Source of the DNA: Planomonospora parontospora | Lineage (GTDB): Bacteria; Actinomycetota; Actinomycetes; Streptosporangiales; Streptosporangiaceae | Assembly (NCBI GenBank): GCA_014647935.1 | Contig: BMQD01000003.1 | Coordinates: 124,001 to 188,000, forward strand | DNA: 64,000 nucleotides | Direction of reading: 5' to 3' | Part shown: piece by piece, positions 1 through 11,218 of the stretch | Position numbering within the stretch: position 1 is the first letter of the stretch | Layout of the letters: each line of letters begins with the position of its first letter | The notes under the pieces: generated by a model | What the model was told of the DNA's origin: nothing | Database searches by the model: none | Seen by the model: only the letters and a program-made list of their open reading frames with translations | Translations under genes and position numbers: made by a program

Positions 1-1115
1 ACGTCGTAGCCGGTCACGCCCACGTTGTCGGTGGAGGCGGTCCAGGTCAGGGTGGCGCCGGAGGAGGTGATCGCCGAGGCGGCCGGAGTGCCGGGCCTGG
101 ACGGGTCCTCGGTGTCGTCGCCGGAGCCGCCGCCGTAGATCTTCGCCTCGACGGCGGTCTGCGCGATGCCGTCGGGGCCGTTGAACAGCCGCCGGCCCCA
201 GCTGGTCAGCTTGTTCACGTCGAAGCCGGTGACCTGGTCGAGATACTCGACGCCGCCGCCGTTGCCGCTCCAGGACCAGCCGAAGTAACCCAGGCCGCGC
301 GACTGCGCCTGGGCCATGATCGTGTCCTCGTCGGGGTTTCCGTCGGAGTGGTCGTGCCCGAACTCGCCGACCACCAGCGGCAGGCCCGCGGTCCTGAAGG
401 CGTCCATGTAGGCGATGACCTCGGCGGAGGTGTCGAACACGCCGTACATGTGGATGGAGAAGATCGTGTTCTTGTCGGGGTCGGCGGCGGCCACGGTCTT
501 GGCGTTGTCGCGCATGGTGAAGGACCAGTCCTGGCCCCAGTTGGGGGCGTCGACCATGAGCGCGTGGTCGAACCCGGCGGTGCGCATGCGCTTGATCGCG
601 TTGGAGGTGGCCTCGGTCCAGCCCGGGGTGACGGCGTTGTTGCCGATCGGCTCGTTGCCGATGTTGATGATGACGTAGTCCTCCTGGCCGTCCAGCGCGC
701 TCTTCACACCGACCCAGTAGTCCACGGCCTGGTCGAGGGTGTAGGCGCCGCCCTGCTCGCCGTACCCGGTGGTGTCGTGGTTCTCCAGCACGCAGATGAG
801 CTTGTTCTGCTTGCACAGCGAGACGACGTTCGCCACGTCGGCGGTGTCGTTGGGCGTCCAGCGGCCGCCGCTCAGCACCACGCGCACGGCGTTGGCGCCC
901 AGCGACTTGATGCCGGCGAAGGAGGCCGTCTGACTCGTGTACCAGGTGTGCGCGTGGGAGGTGCCGCGCAGGACGAGTTCGCTCCCGTCGGCTTCGACGA
1001 TCTTCGTTCCGCTCACGTGGATGCCGGTGGCGGCGTGGGCGGGCGCGACCGCGACGATCGACGGGACGACGAGTGAGATGAGGAATGCGGCGAGGACCGC
1101 CAGTCGTGCTCTCAT
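1..1115 (-). CDS. Secreted endo-1,4-beta-mannanase, GH5 subfamily 8-like, 3' end outside window
   Basis: Hydrolyses internal beta-1,4-mannosidic bonds of mannan outside the cell. An ATG at 1115 opens a signal peptide of about 28 residues ending APAHA. The catalytic domain follows (about residues 30-325), with the acid/base Glu155 in IGNEP and the nucleophile Glu251 in VVGEFG. Stretches such as NHDTTGYGEQGG, MVDAPNWGQDW and FSIHMYGVFDT are typical of actinobacterial GH5_8 mannanases. A Ser/Asp-rich linker leads into a fibronectin-III domain (NVGVTGYDV) that the window edge cuts; a carbohydrate-binding module probably follows. It is the last visible gene of the minus-strand cellulase series, 112 bp after the GH9 gene and behind a strong hairpin, so it may be transcribed only partly with it. 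Family call is firm; substrate is inferred from family resemblance. Confidence 0.88.
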   Translation of the reverse strand, partial: MRARLAVLAAFLISLVVPSIVAVAPAHAATGIHVSGTKIVEADGSELVLRGTSHAHTWYTSQTASFAGIKSLGANAVRVVLSGGRWTPNDTADVANVVSLCKQNKLICVLENHDTTGYGEQGGAYTLDQAVDYWVGVKSALDGQEDYVIINIGNEPIGNNAVTPGWTEATSNAIKRMRTAGFDHALMVDAPNWGQDWSFTMRDNAKTVAAADPDKNTIFSIHMYGVFDTSAEVIAYMDAFRTAGLPLVVGEFGHDHSDGNPDEDTIMAQAQSRGLGYFGWSWSGNGGGVEYLDQVTGFDVNKLTSWGRRLFNGPDGIAQTAVEAKIYGGGSGDDTEDPSRPGTPAASAITSSGATLTWTASTDNVGVTGYD

Positions 1116-1188
1116 TACCTGCCTCTGGTGGGGATGGGGGGACCCGGCCGGGCGGAGGGGTCCACTACGCCCGGCCGGGGGCTCTGAG

Positions 1189-1224
1189 GCCCGCGGAGCC
1201 GGCGGGACGGCCGGCTCCGCGGGC
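1189..1224 (-). terminator. Hairpin terminator after the GH9 gene
   Basis: Perfect 15-bp inverted repeat (arms 1189-1203 and 1210-1224, 6-nt loop) beginning 3 bp after the GH9 stop codon. No U-tract follows. A second, weaker stem (GGCCGGGC 1146-1153 with GCCCGGCC 1169-1176) lies between it and the mannanase start. Confidence 0.7.
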
Positions 1225-1227
1225 TCG

Positions 1228-3861
<2,634 letters not shown>

Positions 3862-3867
3862 TCAGGT

Positions 3868-3898
3868 GCCGGGTCCGGAGTCAGGGGCCGGACCCGGC
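3868..3898 (-). terminator. Hairpin after the GH48 gene
   Basis: Perfect 11-bp inverted repeat (3868-3878 / 3888-3898, 9-nt loop) in the 168-bp gap between GH48 and GH9. GC-rich with no U-tract; it may attenuate rather than fully stop transcription into the GH9 gene. Confidence 0.5.
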
Positions 3899-3917
3899 GT
3901 CAGGGGGTGTAGGGGAT

Positions 3918-3957
3918 CTCAGGGGGCCTCAGGGGACCTCAGGGGGCCTCAGGGGAA
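3918..3957. repeat. Four tandem 10-bp repeats over the GH48 stop codon
   Basis: Four copies of CTCAGGGGRM lie end to end (3918-3927, 3928-3937, 3938-3947, 3948-3957). The last copy contains the GH48 stop codon (3949-3951). It is a simple-sequence expansion; copy number could vary between strains. Confidence 0.75.
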
Positions 3958-6888
3958 CAGCCGGCCGTACTCGGCGAGGGCGACGGCGACGTCGACCTGC
4001 GCCCAGAAGCGGTGGTACTTGAAGGTCGGCGCGGGGCCGGTGCCCTTCAGATAGGCGTCCACCTTCGGCCAGTCCGGGTCGTTCTTGTAGAAGGAGCGGA
4101 TGGACAGGAAGGTCGAGTTGCTGTCGATCACGTCGCCGTTGGGCATCTTGCCGGTCCAGCCCGGCGGGACGTAGACCGGGTCGTCGAGGCGGTTGTAGTC
4201 GGCCTTGGTCTCGACGGTGGAGACGCCCTTGTCGTCCTGGTTGTTCTTCCACATGCCGTCGAGCAGGCCCTTGGCGACGTTCTGCGCGTTCGTGTCCTTG
4301 GCCCTGGCCGCGTAGTACATCAGCACCTTGGCGTAGGAGCCGGCCACGCCCACGTCGGTCGTGTAGTCCCTGATGCTGACGTGCAGCCCGGAGTTGGAGC
4401 CGGGGCTGGCCGGGTTCCAGGTGTCGGGCTGGCCGGTCCACACCAGCGTCGAGGGCATCTGGTAGGTCCCGTCGGCGTTGATCGTGGTGTTGTCGGTGGC
4501 CCACTTGACCCACTTGTCCAGCACGACCTTGGCGTCGGCGTTGCCGGTCGCGTAGTACAGCTCCGCGACCCGCTCCATCGACCACGCCTGGAAGCCGAAC
4601 CACTGGTTCGACGGCGGGTCGTGGTAGACCGGCTGCCAGTCGTAGGCCATGCCGTAGAAGGTCGGCAGGGTCGACGGCGGGCTGGCGTAGTGGCCCTGCC
4701 AGCTGTTGGTCGCGCCGCCGGCGATCGCGCCCTCGGACGACTGCAGCCAGCGGTAGAACTCCATCTGCCGCTTGGTGCTGGTGGTCCAGTCCTGGACGGC
4801 GGTCGCGCCCTTGGGCTTGAGCGCGTCCACGCTGGACAGCACCCAGGCGGCCATCGGGTTCTGGTAGCCGGAGTGGTTGTGGCTGGAGCCGATCCGCCAG
4901 GCCCAGCCGGCGGCCGGGTCGGCCGCGCCGCCCCAGGCGTAGTACCAGCTCAGCAGGTAGGAGGCGCTGTCCTTGCCGGTGCCGGCCGCACACGAGGTGC
5001 TGGTGCAGCCCTGCTTCTTGAAGTACTTGTCGTACATCGCGTAGCGCAGGTAGTCGCCCATCTTCGCGGCCTTGGAGACCGTGGTGGAGATCTGCGACTC
5101 CTTGCCCTGCTCCTTGGCCCAGGTGTGCGCCCAGTAGGCCACCTGGACGGCGCGGGCGTCGGCGTCGGGGGCGTTGGTGTACTTCCACTGCTTGGCGTAG
5201 GAGGCGTCCCCGGTGAACAGGTCCAGGAAGCCGTTCTTGCCGCCGTGCGCGAACGTGTCGCAGGACGGCTGCGGGATGGTCTCGAAGACCGACTCCTCCG
5301 GGCCGCGCTGGTAGGTGTTGATGTAGGCGGGCCTGGTCGTGCCGTCGCCGCAGCGGCCGAAGCCGTAGGTGTTGTCGACGTCCAGCAGCCAGTGCATGCC
5401 GTACACGTCGCTGGTGCCGTAGGCGCTCTTCAGCTCGCCTGCGATCGGGTCCACGCCGACCGAGACGCCGCTGTCCAGCTTCGACGGGTACTGCTTGATG
5501 TCGTCCCACTCACCGGCGTAGGTGGCGGGCTTGGCCGGGTTGTAGAACGAGTTCGTCGGCTGGTCGGCGGTGGAGGGGATGATGTACTTCTCCAGCGAGG
5601 CCCAGGCCTCGTTGAACCTGCTCCAGTCGCCCGTCACCTTGCCGTAGGCCGCCTCCAGCCACAGGTAGTAGCTGTAGGCCTCGGAGGTGGTCTCGTGCCC
5701 GTGGTCCGGCGCCTCGACCATGAAGGTCTCGACCGAGTGGTACGGCACGCCCTCGGGCGAGAAGTAGCCGTTGGCCGGGTCCTTGATCTTGTTGTACATC
5801 GTGGTGAAGCGCTTGATGTACTCGTTGTCGCCGCCGGTGGAGTCGTTGTCCACCTCGGTGGCGGACACCTTCGCCGCGGTGTGGCCGGTGGCGCTCACGG
5901 TGAACTCGGCGCTGCCGGAGGCCTGGTCGGCGTCCTCGGCGGCCTCGATCTCCACCGTCTGCGCGGTGTTCCAGTTGGCCGGGGTGAACGTCAGCGAGGC
6001 GCCGGTGCCGACGGACAGGTCGGCGTCGCCGGAGGTCCGGGCGGTCGCCACGGTGACGTTCGCCGACGGGGCCTTGGAGAGCTTGACCGAGACGGTCTCG
6101 GAGTCGCCCTCGGGGACGGCCACCGAGGCCGGGCTGACCACCACGGCGGGCGCGCTGTCCGGCGAGACGGTGATCCCGACCGGGTCGGAGGTCTTCGCCA
6201 GGCCCTTGTCGTCGGTGGCCTTCGCGGTGAGCGAGTAGCTGCCCGCCGCCACGCCGGTCCAGTTGTAGGCGTACGGCGCGCTGGTGTCGCTGCCCAGCAG
6301 CGTGCTGCCGTTGTAGAACTCGACCTTGGCCACCGTGCCGTCGGAGTCGGCGGCGTCGGCGGTGATCTCCACCGTGGCGGGCGCGGTGAAGGTCGCCCCG
6401 GCGGCCGGCTTGGTGAGCTTCACCGACGGGGCCTGGTTGACGGGGTCACCGCCGCCGCAGGTGGTGCCGTTGATCGTGAAGGCGGCCGGCTTGGGATTGC
6501 TCCCCGACCAGCTGCCGTTGAAGCCGATGCTGGTGGAGGCGCCGGTGGCGAGCCTGCCGTTCCAGTCCATGCTCTTGGCGGTGACGGTGCTGCCGCTCTG
6601 CGACCAGGTGGCGCTCCAGCCCTGCACCAGCTTCTGCGAGGCGTTGGGGAAGTCGAAGCCGAGGGTCCAGCCGTTCAGCGGGTCGCCCAGGTTCTTGATC
6701 GTCACACTGGCGGTGAAGCCGCCCTGCCAGTCGTTGGTCGAGTAGGCTACGTCGCACGAGACGGCCGCGAAGGCCGGCGAGGCCGCCAGGGCGGTCGTCG
6801 TGCCGGCCGCCAGGCTGAGCAGCGCCACGGCCGCGACCCGTCTCCGGAGTCGTGGGAGCGCTCCCGCTCTGATGGGGGATCTGTACAT
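3949..6888 (-). CDS. Secreted reducing-end exocellulase, CBM2-Ig-Calx-beta-like-GH48
   Basis: Releases cellobiose from reducing ends of cellulose. The ATG at 6888 is chosen because GGAGG lies 5-9 bp upstream (near 6900) and the protein then opens with a Tat/Sec-like basic signal peptide ending SPAFA. Domains of the 979-residue product: CBM2 (about 42-145), a bacterial Ig-like module (about 150-240, [12 protein letters not shown]...), a Calx-beta-like module (about 245-350, [16 protein letters not shown]), then GH48 (about 360-979). The likely catalytic acid is Glu403 in TTSEAYSYY. The usual actinobacterial GH48 linker domain is Fn3; here Ig plus Calx-beta-like modules replace it. A perfect CelR/CebR box lies 82 bp upstream, so cellobiose-responsive repression is likely. 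Confidence 0.95.
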   Translation of the reverse strand: MYRSPIRAGALPRLRRRVAAVALLSLAAGTTTALAASPAFAAVSCDVAYSTNDWQGGFTASVTIKNLGDPLNGWTLGFDFPNASQKLVQGWSATWSQSGSTVTAKSMDWNGRLATGASTSIGFNGSWSGSNPKPAAFTINGTTCGGGDPVNQAPSVKLTKPAAGATFTAPATVEITADAADSDGTVAKVEFYNGSTLLGSDTSAPYAYNWTGVAAGSYSLTAKATDDKGLAKTSDPVGITVSPDSAPAVVVSPASVAVPEGDSETVSVKLSKAPSANVTVATARTSGDADLSVGTGASLTFTPANWNTAQTVEIEAAEDADQASGSAEFTVSATGHTAAKVSATEVDNDSTGGDNEYIKRFTTMYNKIKDPANGYFSPEGVPYHSVETFMVEAPDHGHETTSEAYSYYLWLEAAYGKVTGDWSRFNEAWASLEKYIIPSTADQPTNSFYNPAKPATYAGEWDDIKQYPSKLDSGVSVGVDPIAGELKSAYGTSDVYGMHWLLDVDNTYGFGRCGDGTTRPAYINTYQRGPEESVFETIPQPSCDTFAHGGKNGFLDLFTGDASYAKQWKYTNAPDADARAVQVAYWAHTWAKEQGKESQISTTVSKAAKMGDYLRYAMYDKYFKKQGCTSTSCAAGTGKDSASYLLSWYYAWGGAADPAAGWAWRIGSSHNHSGYQNPMAAWVLSSVDALKPKGATAVQDWTTSTKRQMEFYRWLQSSEGAIAGGATNSWQGHYASPPSTLPTFYGMAYDWQPVYHDPPSNQWFGFQAWSMERVAELYYATGNADAKVVLDKWVKWATDNTTINADGTYQMPSTLVWTGQPDTWNPASPGSNSGLHVSIRDYTTDVGVAGSYAKVLMYYAARAKDTNAQNVAKGLLDGMWKNNQDDKGVSTVETKADYNRLDDPVYVPPGWTGKMPNGDVIDSNSTFLSIRSFYKNDPDWPKVDAYLKGTGPAPTFKYHRFWAQVDVAVALAEYGRLFP
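6853..6866. promoter_or_regulatory. CelR/CebR-like box inside the GH48 signal-peptide coding region
   Basis: TGGGAGCGCTCCCG matches the 14-bp CelR/CebR palindrome TGGGAGCGCTCCCA at 13 of 14 positions. It lies within codons 8-12 of GH48, about 105 bp from the perfect upstream copy, a spacing that would allow a repression loop or roadblock. Function is inferred. Confidence 0.55.
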
Positions 6889-6969
6889 CGAAAAGGTCCT
6901 CCAGGGGTGGACCCGTCGTGATTCCGCTGGTGACGGCCTCGCGTCGGATCGGACAGGGGAGAAGATGGG

Positions 6970-6983
6970 TGGGAGCGCTCCCA
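6970..6983. promoter_or_regulatory. CelR/CebR operator upstream of GH48
   Basis: Exact TGGGAGCGCTCCCA palindrome, the site known for Thermobifida CelR and Streptomyces CebR. It is 82 bp upstream of the GH48 start. Confidence 0.88.
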
Positions 6984-7101
6984 AACAGGATTCTGGAGTC
7001 CGCCCCCCGGATGTCAATGGCGTGTATCCCCGGTTACACCGGCGTTTCGTGTCAAGGGGCGGCAGGCTGCGGCGATCCCGCGGGGGTGATTTCCCGCCCG
7101 T

Positions 7102-7110
7102 GAAACTTTC
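7102..7110. promoter_or_regulatory. GAAA-N-TTTC inverted repeat between GH5_1 and GH48
   Basis: GAAACTTTC, resembling the short inverted repeat described ahead of Streptomyces xylanase genes. A sister copy is at 8972-8980 ahead of GH5_1. It suggests a second regulator besides CelR; short enough that chance cannot be excluded. Confidence 0.4.
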
Positions 7111-7136
7111 AGCCGAGCGCTTGCTCTGCCGGTGGT

Positions 7137-7175
7137 GCGGCGTCCCGCCTCCGGAGTCCGGAGCCGGGACGCCGC
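7137..7175 (-). terminator. Hairpin terminator after the GH5_1 endoglucanase
   Basis: 11-bp arms GCGGCGTCCCG (7137-7147) and CGGGACGCCGC (7165-7175) flank a loop that is itself largely palindromic. It begins 15 bp after the gene's stop codon. Confidence 0.7.
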
Positions 7176-7189
7176 ACCGGCGGTGCGTC

Positions 7190-8773
7190 TCAGCCGCCCG
7201 AGCAGGCGACCTCGGCAGGCTCGCCCTGCGGGCCGTTCGCGGTGAAGCCGATGGTGACCGACTGCCCGGCGGGCAGGTTCGCGGCCCAGGCGGGCCCCTT
7301 CGCCGTCCAGGTGGTCCCTGAGGTCGTCACGACGGCGTTCCAGGCGCTGCCGAGCGTCACGCCCGCCGGCATCTTCCAGGTGGCCGTCCAGCCGTTGAGC
7401 GCCGAACCGCCGGTGTTCTTGATCGCCAGCTCGCCCTGGAAGCCGCCCTGCCAGGAGTTCACCGGCTTGTACGACGAGGTGCACGAGGCCGGGTCCACCG
7501 TCGAGGTCACGGTCGGGGTGGCCGACGGATCCGGGCCGTCGTCGCCCGCCGGCGGGATCAGGTAGGGCTGCAGGATGTCCTGCTTGTCCTGGTTGATGGA
7601 GGTCCAGTCGTCCTTGGCGATGCCGCCGGTGTCACCCGAGTTCGGGTTCCATGACCAATAGGTGAACGACATGCCGTTCACCCCGGTGCCGGTGTACTTC
7701 ATCAGCTCCTGCAGCCAGACCTTGTCCACCGCCGCCTGCATGGTGGTCCCGAACTCGCCGATCATGATCGGGGCGATGTTCTCCTTGTGCAGGTAGCCCC
7801 AGTACCTGTCCCAGATCGCGGGCATGTTCGCCGGGTAGGACGGGTCGTCGAACCACTTCTGGCGGTGGACCGAGGTGGCGTACTCGTGCGGGGAGTAGAC
7901 CAGCCGGTTCGGCACGCTGAGCCGTACCGGGAACTCCTTGGCCTTGGAGAGGTTCCCGCCCCACCAGCCGCAGTCCTCGTCGTTGGACGGGTCGTTGTCC
8001 CAGACGTTGGACAGGCCGCCGCTGGGGCAGCTCACGCCCTCCACGAAGATCAGCCAGTTCGGGTTGACCGAGAGCACCGCGTTGCCCGCGCGCTCGGCGG
8101 CCAGCCGCCAGTCGCGGGCGGGGTCGCCGCAGCCCCAGCAGGCGCCGGTGGCGGCCGGGTTGGTGCCCTCGGCGTGCGGCTCGTTGTGCAGGTCGGCGCC
8201 GATGACGGTGGGGTCGTCCGCGTAGCGCCGGGCGAGCATCTTCCAGTCGTCGATCCAGGTGCTCTCCGGGGTCGAGGCGACGTACCAGAGCGCGGACTGC
8301 CCGGCCGAGGTCGGGCGGTGCCGGTCGAGGATGATCCGCATGCCCTTCTGGCCGGCGTAGTCGATCACCATGTCGAGGATCTGCAGCGGGCTCTTGCCGA
8401 CCAGGTCGGGGTTGACGAAGTCGTTGACGCCGCTGGCGGTCGCGCCGGGCTTGAGCGCGTCGTTGGAGAACGGCACGCGCAGGGTGTTGTAGCCGAGCGA
8501 GGCCATCTTGTCGATCTGGCCCTTCCAGGGGTTGTTCGACCACAGCCCGTGGAAGGTCCTGTTGTCGGTCTCCATGCCGAACCAGTTGATACCGGTCAGC
8601 CGGACGGTCGCCCCGGTGCTGTCTACGATCTTGTTGCCCGAGGTGTGCAGGTAGCCGGTTCCGGTCCCGGCCGCCGCCCCCGCGGGGGAGGAACCGAGCG
8701 CGACGGCCAGTGCAGCGGTGGTCGCGAGCGCCGCGAAAGCGGCCGACCACCTGCGGACACGCAGGACTTTCAT
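7190..8773 (-). CDS. Secreted endo-1,4-beta-glucanase, GH5 subfamily 1-like with CBM2
   Basis: Cuts internal bonds of cellulose. The ATG at 8773 directly precedes a signal peptide (MKVLRVRRW... to SPAGAAA); an in-frame start 36 codons upstream would place non-signal sequence first. In the 527-residue product the GH5 barrel spans about 40-400, with acid/base Glu198 in DLHNEPH and nucleophile Glu340 in MIGEFGTT. A Pro/Asp/Thr linker and a C-terminal CBM2 (about 425-527) with terminal Cys residues follow. With GH48 and GH9 it completes an endo/exo/processive cellulase set. A GAAAGTTTC motif and a 14-bp hairpin lie in its 5' region, but no CelR box is visible there. Confidence 0.93.
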   Translation of the reverse strand: MKVLRVRRWSAAFAALATTAALAVALGSSPAGAAAGTGTGYLHTSGNKIVDSTGATVRLTGINWFGMETDNRTFHGLWSNNPWKGQIDKMASLGYNTLRVPFSNDALKPGATASGVNDFVNPDLVGKSPLQILDMVIDYAGQKGMRIILDRHRPTSAGQSALWYVASTPESTWIDDWKMLARRYADDPTVIGADLHNEPHAEGTNPAATGACWGCGDPARDWRLAAERAGNAVLSVNPNWLIFVEGVSCPSGGLSNVWDNDPSNDEDCGWWGGNLSKAKEFPVRLSVPNRLVYSPHEYATSVHRQKWFDDPSYPANMPAIWDRYWGYLHKENIAPIMIGEFGTTMQAAVDKVWLQELMKYTGTGVNGMSFTYWSWNPNSGDTGGIAKDDWTSINQDKQDILQPYLIPPAGDDGPDPSATPTVTSTVDPASCTSSYKPVNSWQGGFQGELAIKNTGGSALNGWTATWKMPAGVTLGSAWNAVVTTSGTTWTAKGPAWAANLPAGQSVTIGFTANGPQGEPAEVACSGG

Positions 8774-8888
8774 GAGATGCCCTTCGAGGACGGGATCTGC
8801 TCGCGAGGCGGGAACCTCGTGGTGGATGGGGGTGCGGCCGGTCGCGTCGTCATGGTTCGGTGCCCGCCGGGCGGCCGTCAACCGTCAC

Positions 8889-8919
8889 GCGCCCCGCCCG
8901 GCGCCGCCGGGCGGGGCGC
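8889..8919. promoter_or_regulatory. Strong leader hairpin ahead of the GH5_1 gene
   Basis: Perfect 14-bp arms (8889-8902 / 8906-8919) with a 3-nt loop, 116-146 bp before the endoglucanase start. If transcription starts upstream of it, it would lie in the 5' untranslated leader and could attenuate. Alternatively it only insulates the two divergent genes. Confidence 0.4.
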
Positions 8920-8971
8920 GCGACCCCCTCTAGCTCGGCCGGTACGGCTCACGCGGCGGAGCGGGCGGGGT

Positions 8972-8980
8972 GAAAGTTTC
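8972..8980. promoter_or_regulatory. GAAA-N-TTTC inverted repeat upstream of GH5_1
   Basis: GAAAGTTTC, second copy of the motif found at 7102-7110, about 200 bp upstream of the endoglucanase start. Confidence 0.4.
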
Positions 8981-9154
8981 ATCCGCGAGGCCCCCGGCGG
9001 GGTGAGCTGCGGACGTGTCCGTCCGGATGGGAAACACGCACTCCACCCGGGGCTGTGTTCGCTTGATCGCCCCTGTACGTTAGGCGGTAACGGCCATCGC
9101 GCCTGTCGCAACACCACGGCCGCTTCGGCGGTAAAGCTCGAAGGCAGGCGAACA

Positions 9155-9538
9155 TTGACGAAGTTGTCCATCGAGGTGATCTCACACCCCGCCTGCGCCG
9201 TCATCTCCGTCTCCGGAGACCTGGACAAGGTCTCGGCTCCGCAGCTGGAGAAGGTGATCTCGGAGGTGCTGGGGGCCGGGCACGTCCACCTCATCGTGGA
9301 CGTCTCGGCCCTGGGCTTCTGTGACTCCACGGGGGTCTGGCTGCTGCTGGCCGGCCTGCGCCGCTCCTTCGAGGCCGGAGGATGGCTCCGGCTGGCGGGC
9401 GTCCGGGGCTTCCTGCAGCGGCTCCTGGAACTGACCCGGCTCAGCGAGGCGTTCCCCACCGATCCGACCGTCGCCGAGGCCATGCGCCATGTTCCGGCCC
9501 GGCGCTCCGGCCAGGCCTCGCCCCCCGCGCCGGCCTGA
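9155..9538 (+). CDS. STAS-domain anti-sigma-factor antagonist
   Basis: Cytoplasmic single-domain protein of the SpoIIAA/RsbV type, which binds an anti-sigma factor when unphosphorylated. The 127 residues form one STAS domain, with the conserved phosphorylatable Ser in FCDSTGVWLL. I chose the TTG at 9155 because AAGGCAGG lies 7 bp upstream and the protein then begins with the first STAS strand (LSIEVISHP). No anti-sigma or sigma gene is adjacent; the next gene, convergent, is a Ser/Thr kinase, which suggests but does not prove a link. An Ala/Pro-rich tail follows the domain. Confidence 0.85.
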   Translation: MTKLSIEVISHPACAVISVSGDLDKVSAPQLEKVISEVLGAGHVHLIVDVSALGFCDSTGVWLLLAGLRRSFEAGGWLRLAGVRGFLQRLLELTRLSEAFPTDPTVAEAMRHVPARRSGQASPPAPA

Positions 9539-9640
9539 CGGACCGTCCGCCCGAGGGCCCTGTCCCCGCCCCGGGTCCCGACCCCGTTCACGGGTTCCGC
9601 CCCCGCCCGAGGGCCCTGTCCTCGCTCGAAGGCCCGCCCG

Positions 9641-9688
9641 CGGTCCCGTCCGGAGACACGGCGCTGCCCGTGTCCCCGGACGGGACCG
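9641..9688. terminator. Bidirectional hairpin terminator between STAS and kinase genes
   Basis: 21-nt arms (9641-9661 and 9668-9688) pair with a single mismatch around a 6-nt loop, in the 153-bp gap between two convergent genes. Confidence 0.75.
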
Positions 9689-9691
9689 TAC

Positions 9692-11218
9692 TCATCCGGC
9701 CAGCAGCACCGCCATGGCCTTGAGCTGGGCGTTCAACGACTCGCGGAGCCGGCCGGTGAGCGAGCCCTCCCGGTGCCGGTCTGCGATCTTCTGCCGGACC
9801 GGCGTGAGGTCCTGGGCGCAGCAGACGCTGTTGGCCAGGACCTGCCGCAGGTCCAGCGCCACGTCGGGGCGGATCTCCCCCCGGCCCGCGCTCTCGGCCA
9901 GCAGGGTGTTGAAGCGCCGTACGCGCTGGTCCAGCGTGAGCTGTTCCGTCCGCACGTTCTCCACCAGGAGCACCGTCGGTTCCGCAGTCGGTCGCCGGGA
10001 CCCGCCGGTGTCCGCCGCCTCCCGTCCGGCGTCCGGATCGCCGGCACCCGTCCGCCTCCCGGTGTCCGTCTCCTGCTCCCGCTCCCGTCCGGCGTCCAGG
10101 CCGCCCGCACCCGTCTCCCGTCCGGCGTCCGGGCCGCCGGTGGGCTCGCCGGTCGGTGGCCCGGCGGTCCCGGCCCCTCCTTCGGGCTCCGCGGAGGAGG
10201 GGCCCGGAGCGGGGTCCTCGGTGAGGGCGGGACTCGGCTGCGGGGCCGGGCCGAGAGAGATGACGGCTCCGTTCCGCTCACCGCCGACCTGCCCCCAGAC
10301 CAGGAAACCGGTGACCATCGTCAGAGCGGTGACGGCCGCCGTGCGGTGGACGATCGAGCGCCGCGCCGAGCCTCCCGACCTCCTGCGCCGGGCCCGCGCC
10401 GCCGCCAGGCCCTCGGCCACCTCCTGCGCCCTCGGCCGGGACCCCGGATCGTGCGCCAGGCAGCGCCGGCACAGCGCCGCCACCTCGGACGGCAGACCGG
10501 GCACGCGCAGCTCGGGCGGCGGTCCCTCGCGCCGCGCGTTCTCGATCTCCTCCCAGGTCCGCTCCGGGTACGGCGTGGCGCCGGTGAGCATCTCGAAGAG
10601 CAGCACGCCCAGGGCGTAGACGTCGCTCGCGGGGTCGGCGACCCGGCCGGTCAGGCGTTCCGGCGCCACGTAGGGCGGGGTGCCGTACTCACCGGTGCGG
10701 TCGTCGTCCTCCTCCCCGATGAACGCCGCGATGCCGAAGTCGAGCAGCTTGGCGCCGTCCGAGGCCAGCAGCACGTTCTCGGCGGTGACGTCCCGGTGCA
10801 CGACGCCCCGCTCGTGGGCGGCGGCCAGGACGGTGGCCAGCCTCCCGGCGACCGCCACGGCCTCCGTCCAGGGCAGCGGCCCCTGGACGATCCGGTCGGC
10901 CAGCGGCCGCCCCTCCAGCAGCCGCATCACCACGTAGGCGGCGAGGCGGCCGTGGGAGGTCACGGTCTCGCCGTAGTCGTAGACCTCGATCGTGTCCGGG
11001 TGGATGAGGCGCGCGGTGGCCCGGGCCTCGCGCCGGATGAGCTCGCGGTCCGCGCCGAGGTCCGCCTCCAGGATCTTGATCGCCACCATCCGCTGGAGGG
11101 ACTGGTCGAACCCCCTCCAGACGACGCTCATGCCGCCCCGGCCGATCTGCTCCATCAGCAGGTACCTGCGGGTGAGCACGTCGCCCGCGCGGAGTCCTCC
11201 GGGTTCAAGCAGATTCAC
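9692..11218 (-). CDS. Membrane Ser/Thr protein kinase (PknB type)
   Basis: 508-residue kinase with a cytoplasmic N-terminal domain (about 19-275): glycine loop IGRGGMSVVW, Lys48 in VAIKIL, catalytic Asp143 in HRDVTAEN, DFG at 160-162 and an APE motif. Thr145 stands where most kinases have Lys (HRDxKPxN); this variant is seen in other actinobacterial kinases. One membrane helix (about 293-311) is followed by a Pro/Gly/Asp-rich linker with reiterated DAGRE-type segments and a small helical C-terminal domain containing CC. The GTG at 11218 overlaps the end of the CelR-type repressor gene by 14 bp, so the two are co-transcribed and probably coupled. Partner and signal are unknown. Confidence 0.92.
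   Translation of the reverse strand: MNLLEPGGLRAGDVLTRRYLLMEQIGRGGMSVVWRGFDQSLQRMVAIKILEADLGADRELIRREARATARLIHPDTIEVYDYGETVTSHGRLAAYVVMRLLEGRPLADRIVQGPLPWTEAVAVAGRLATVLAAAHERGVVHRDVTAENVLLASDGAKLLDFGIAAFIGEEDDDRTGEYGTPPYVAPERLTGRVADPASDVYALGVLLFEMLTGATPYPERTWEEIENARREGPPPELRVPGLPSEVAALCRRCLAHDPGSRPRAQEVAEGLAAARARRRRSGGSARRSIVHRTAAVTALTMVTGFLVWGQVGGERNGAVISLGPAPQPSPALTEDPAPGPSSAEPEGGAGTAGPPTGEPTGGPDAGRETGAGGLDAGREREQETDTGRRTGAGDPDAGREAADTGGSRRPTAEPTVLLVENVRTEQLTLDQRVRRFNTLLAESAGRGEIRPDVALDLRQVLANSVCCAQDLTPVRQKIADRHREGSLTGRLRESLNAQLKAMAVLLAG

Larger units (their letters stand above)
8774..9154. other. 381-bp divergent intergenic region (GH5_1 / STAS gene)
   Basis: Holds the 5' regions of the minus-strand endoglucanase and the plus-strand STAS gene, a GAAAGTTTC motif (8972-8980) and a strong hairpin (8889-8919). 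I see no coding sequence. Confidence 0.7.
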
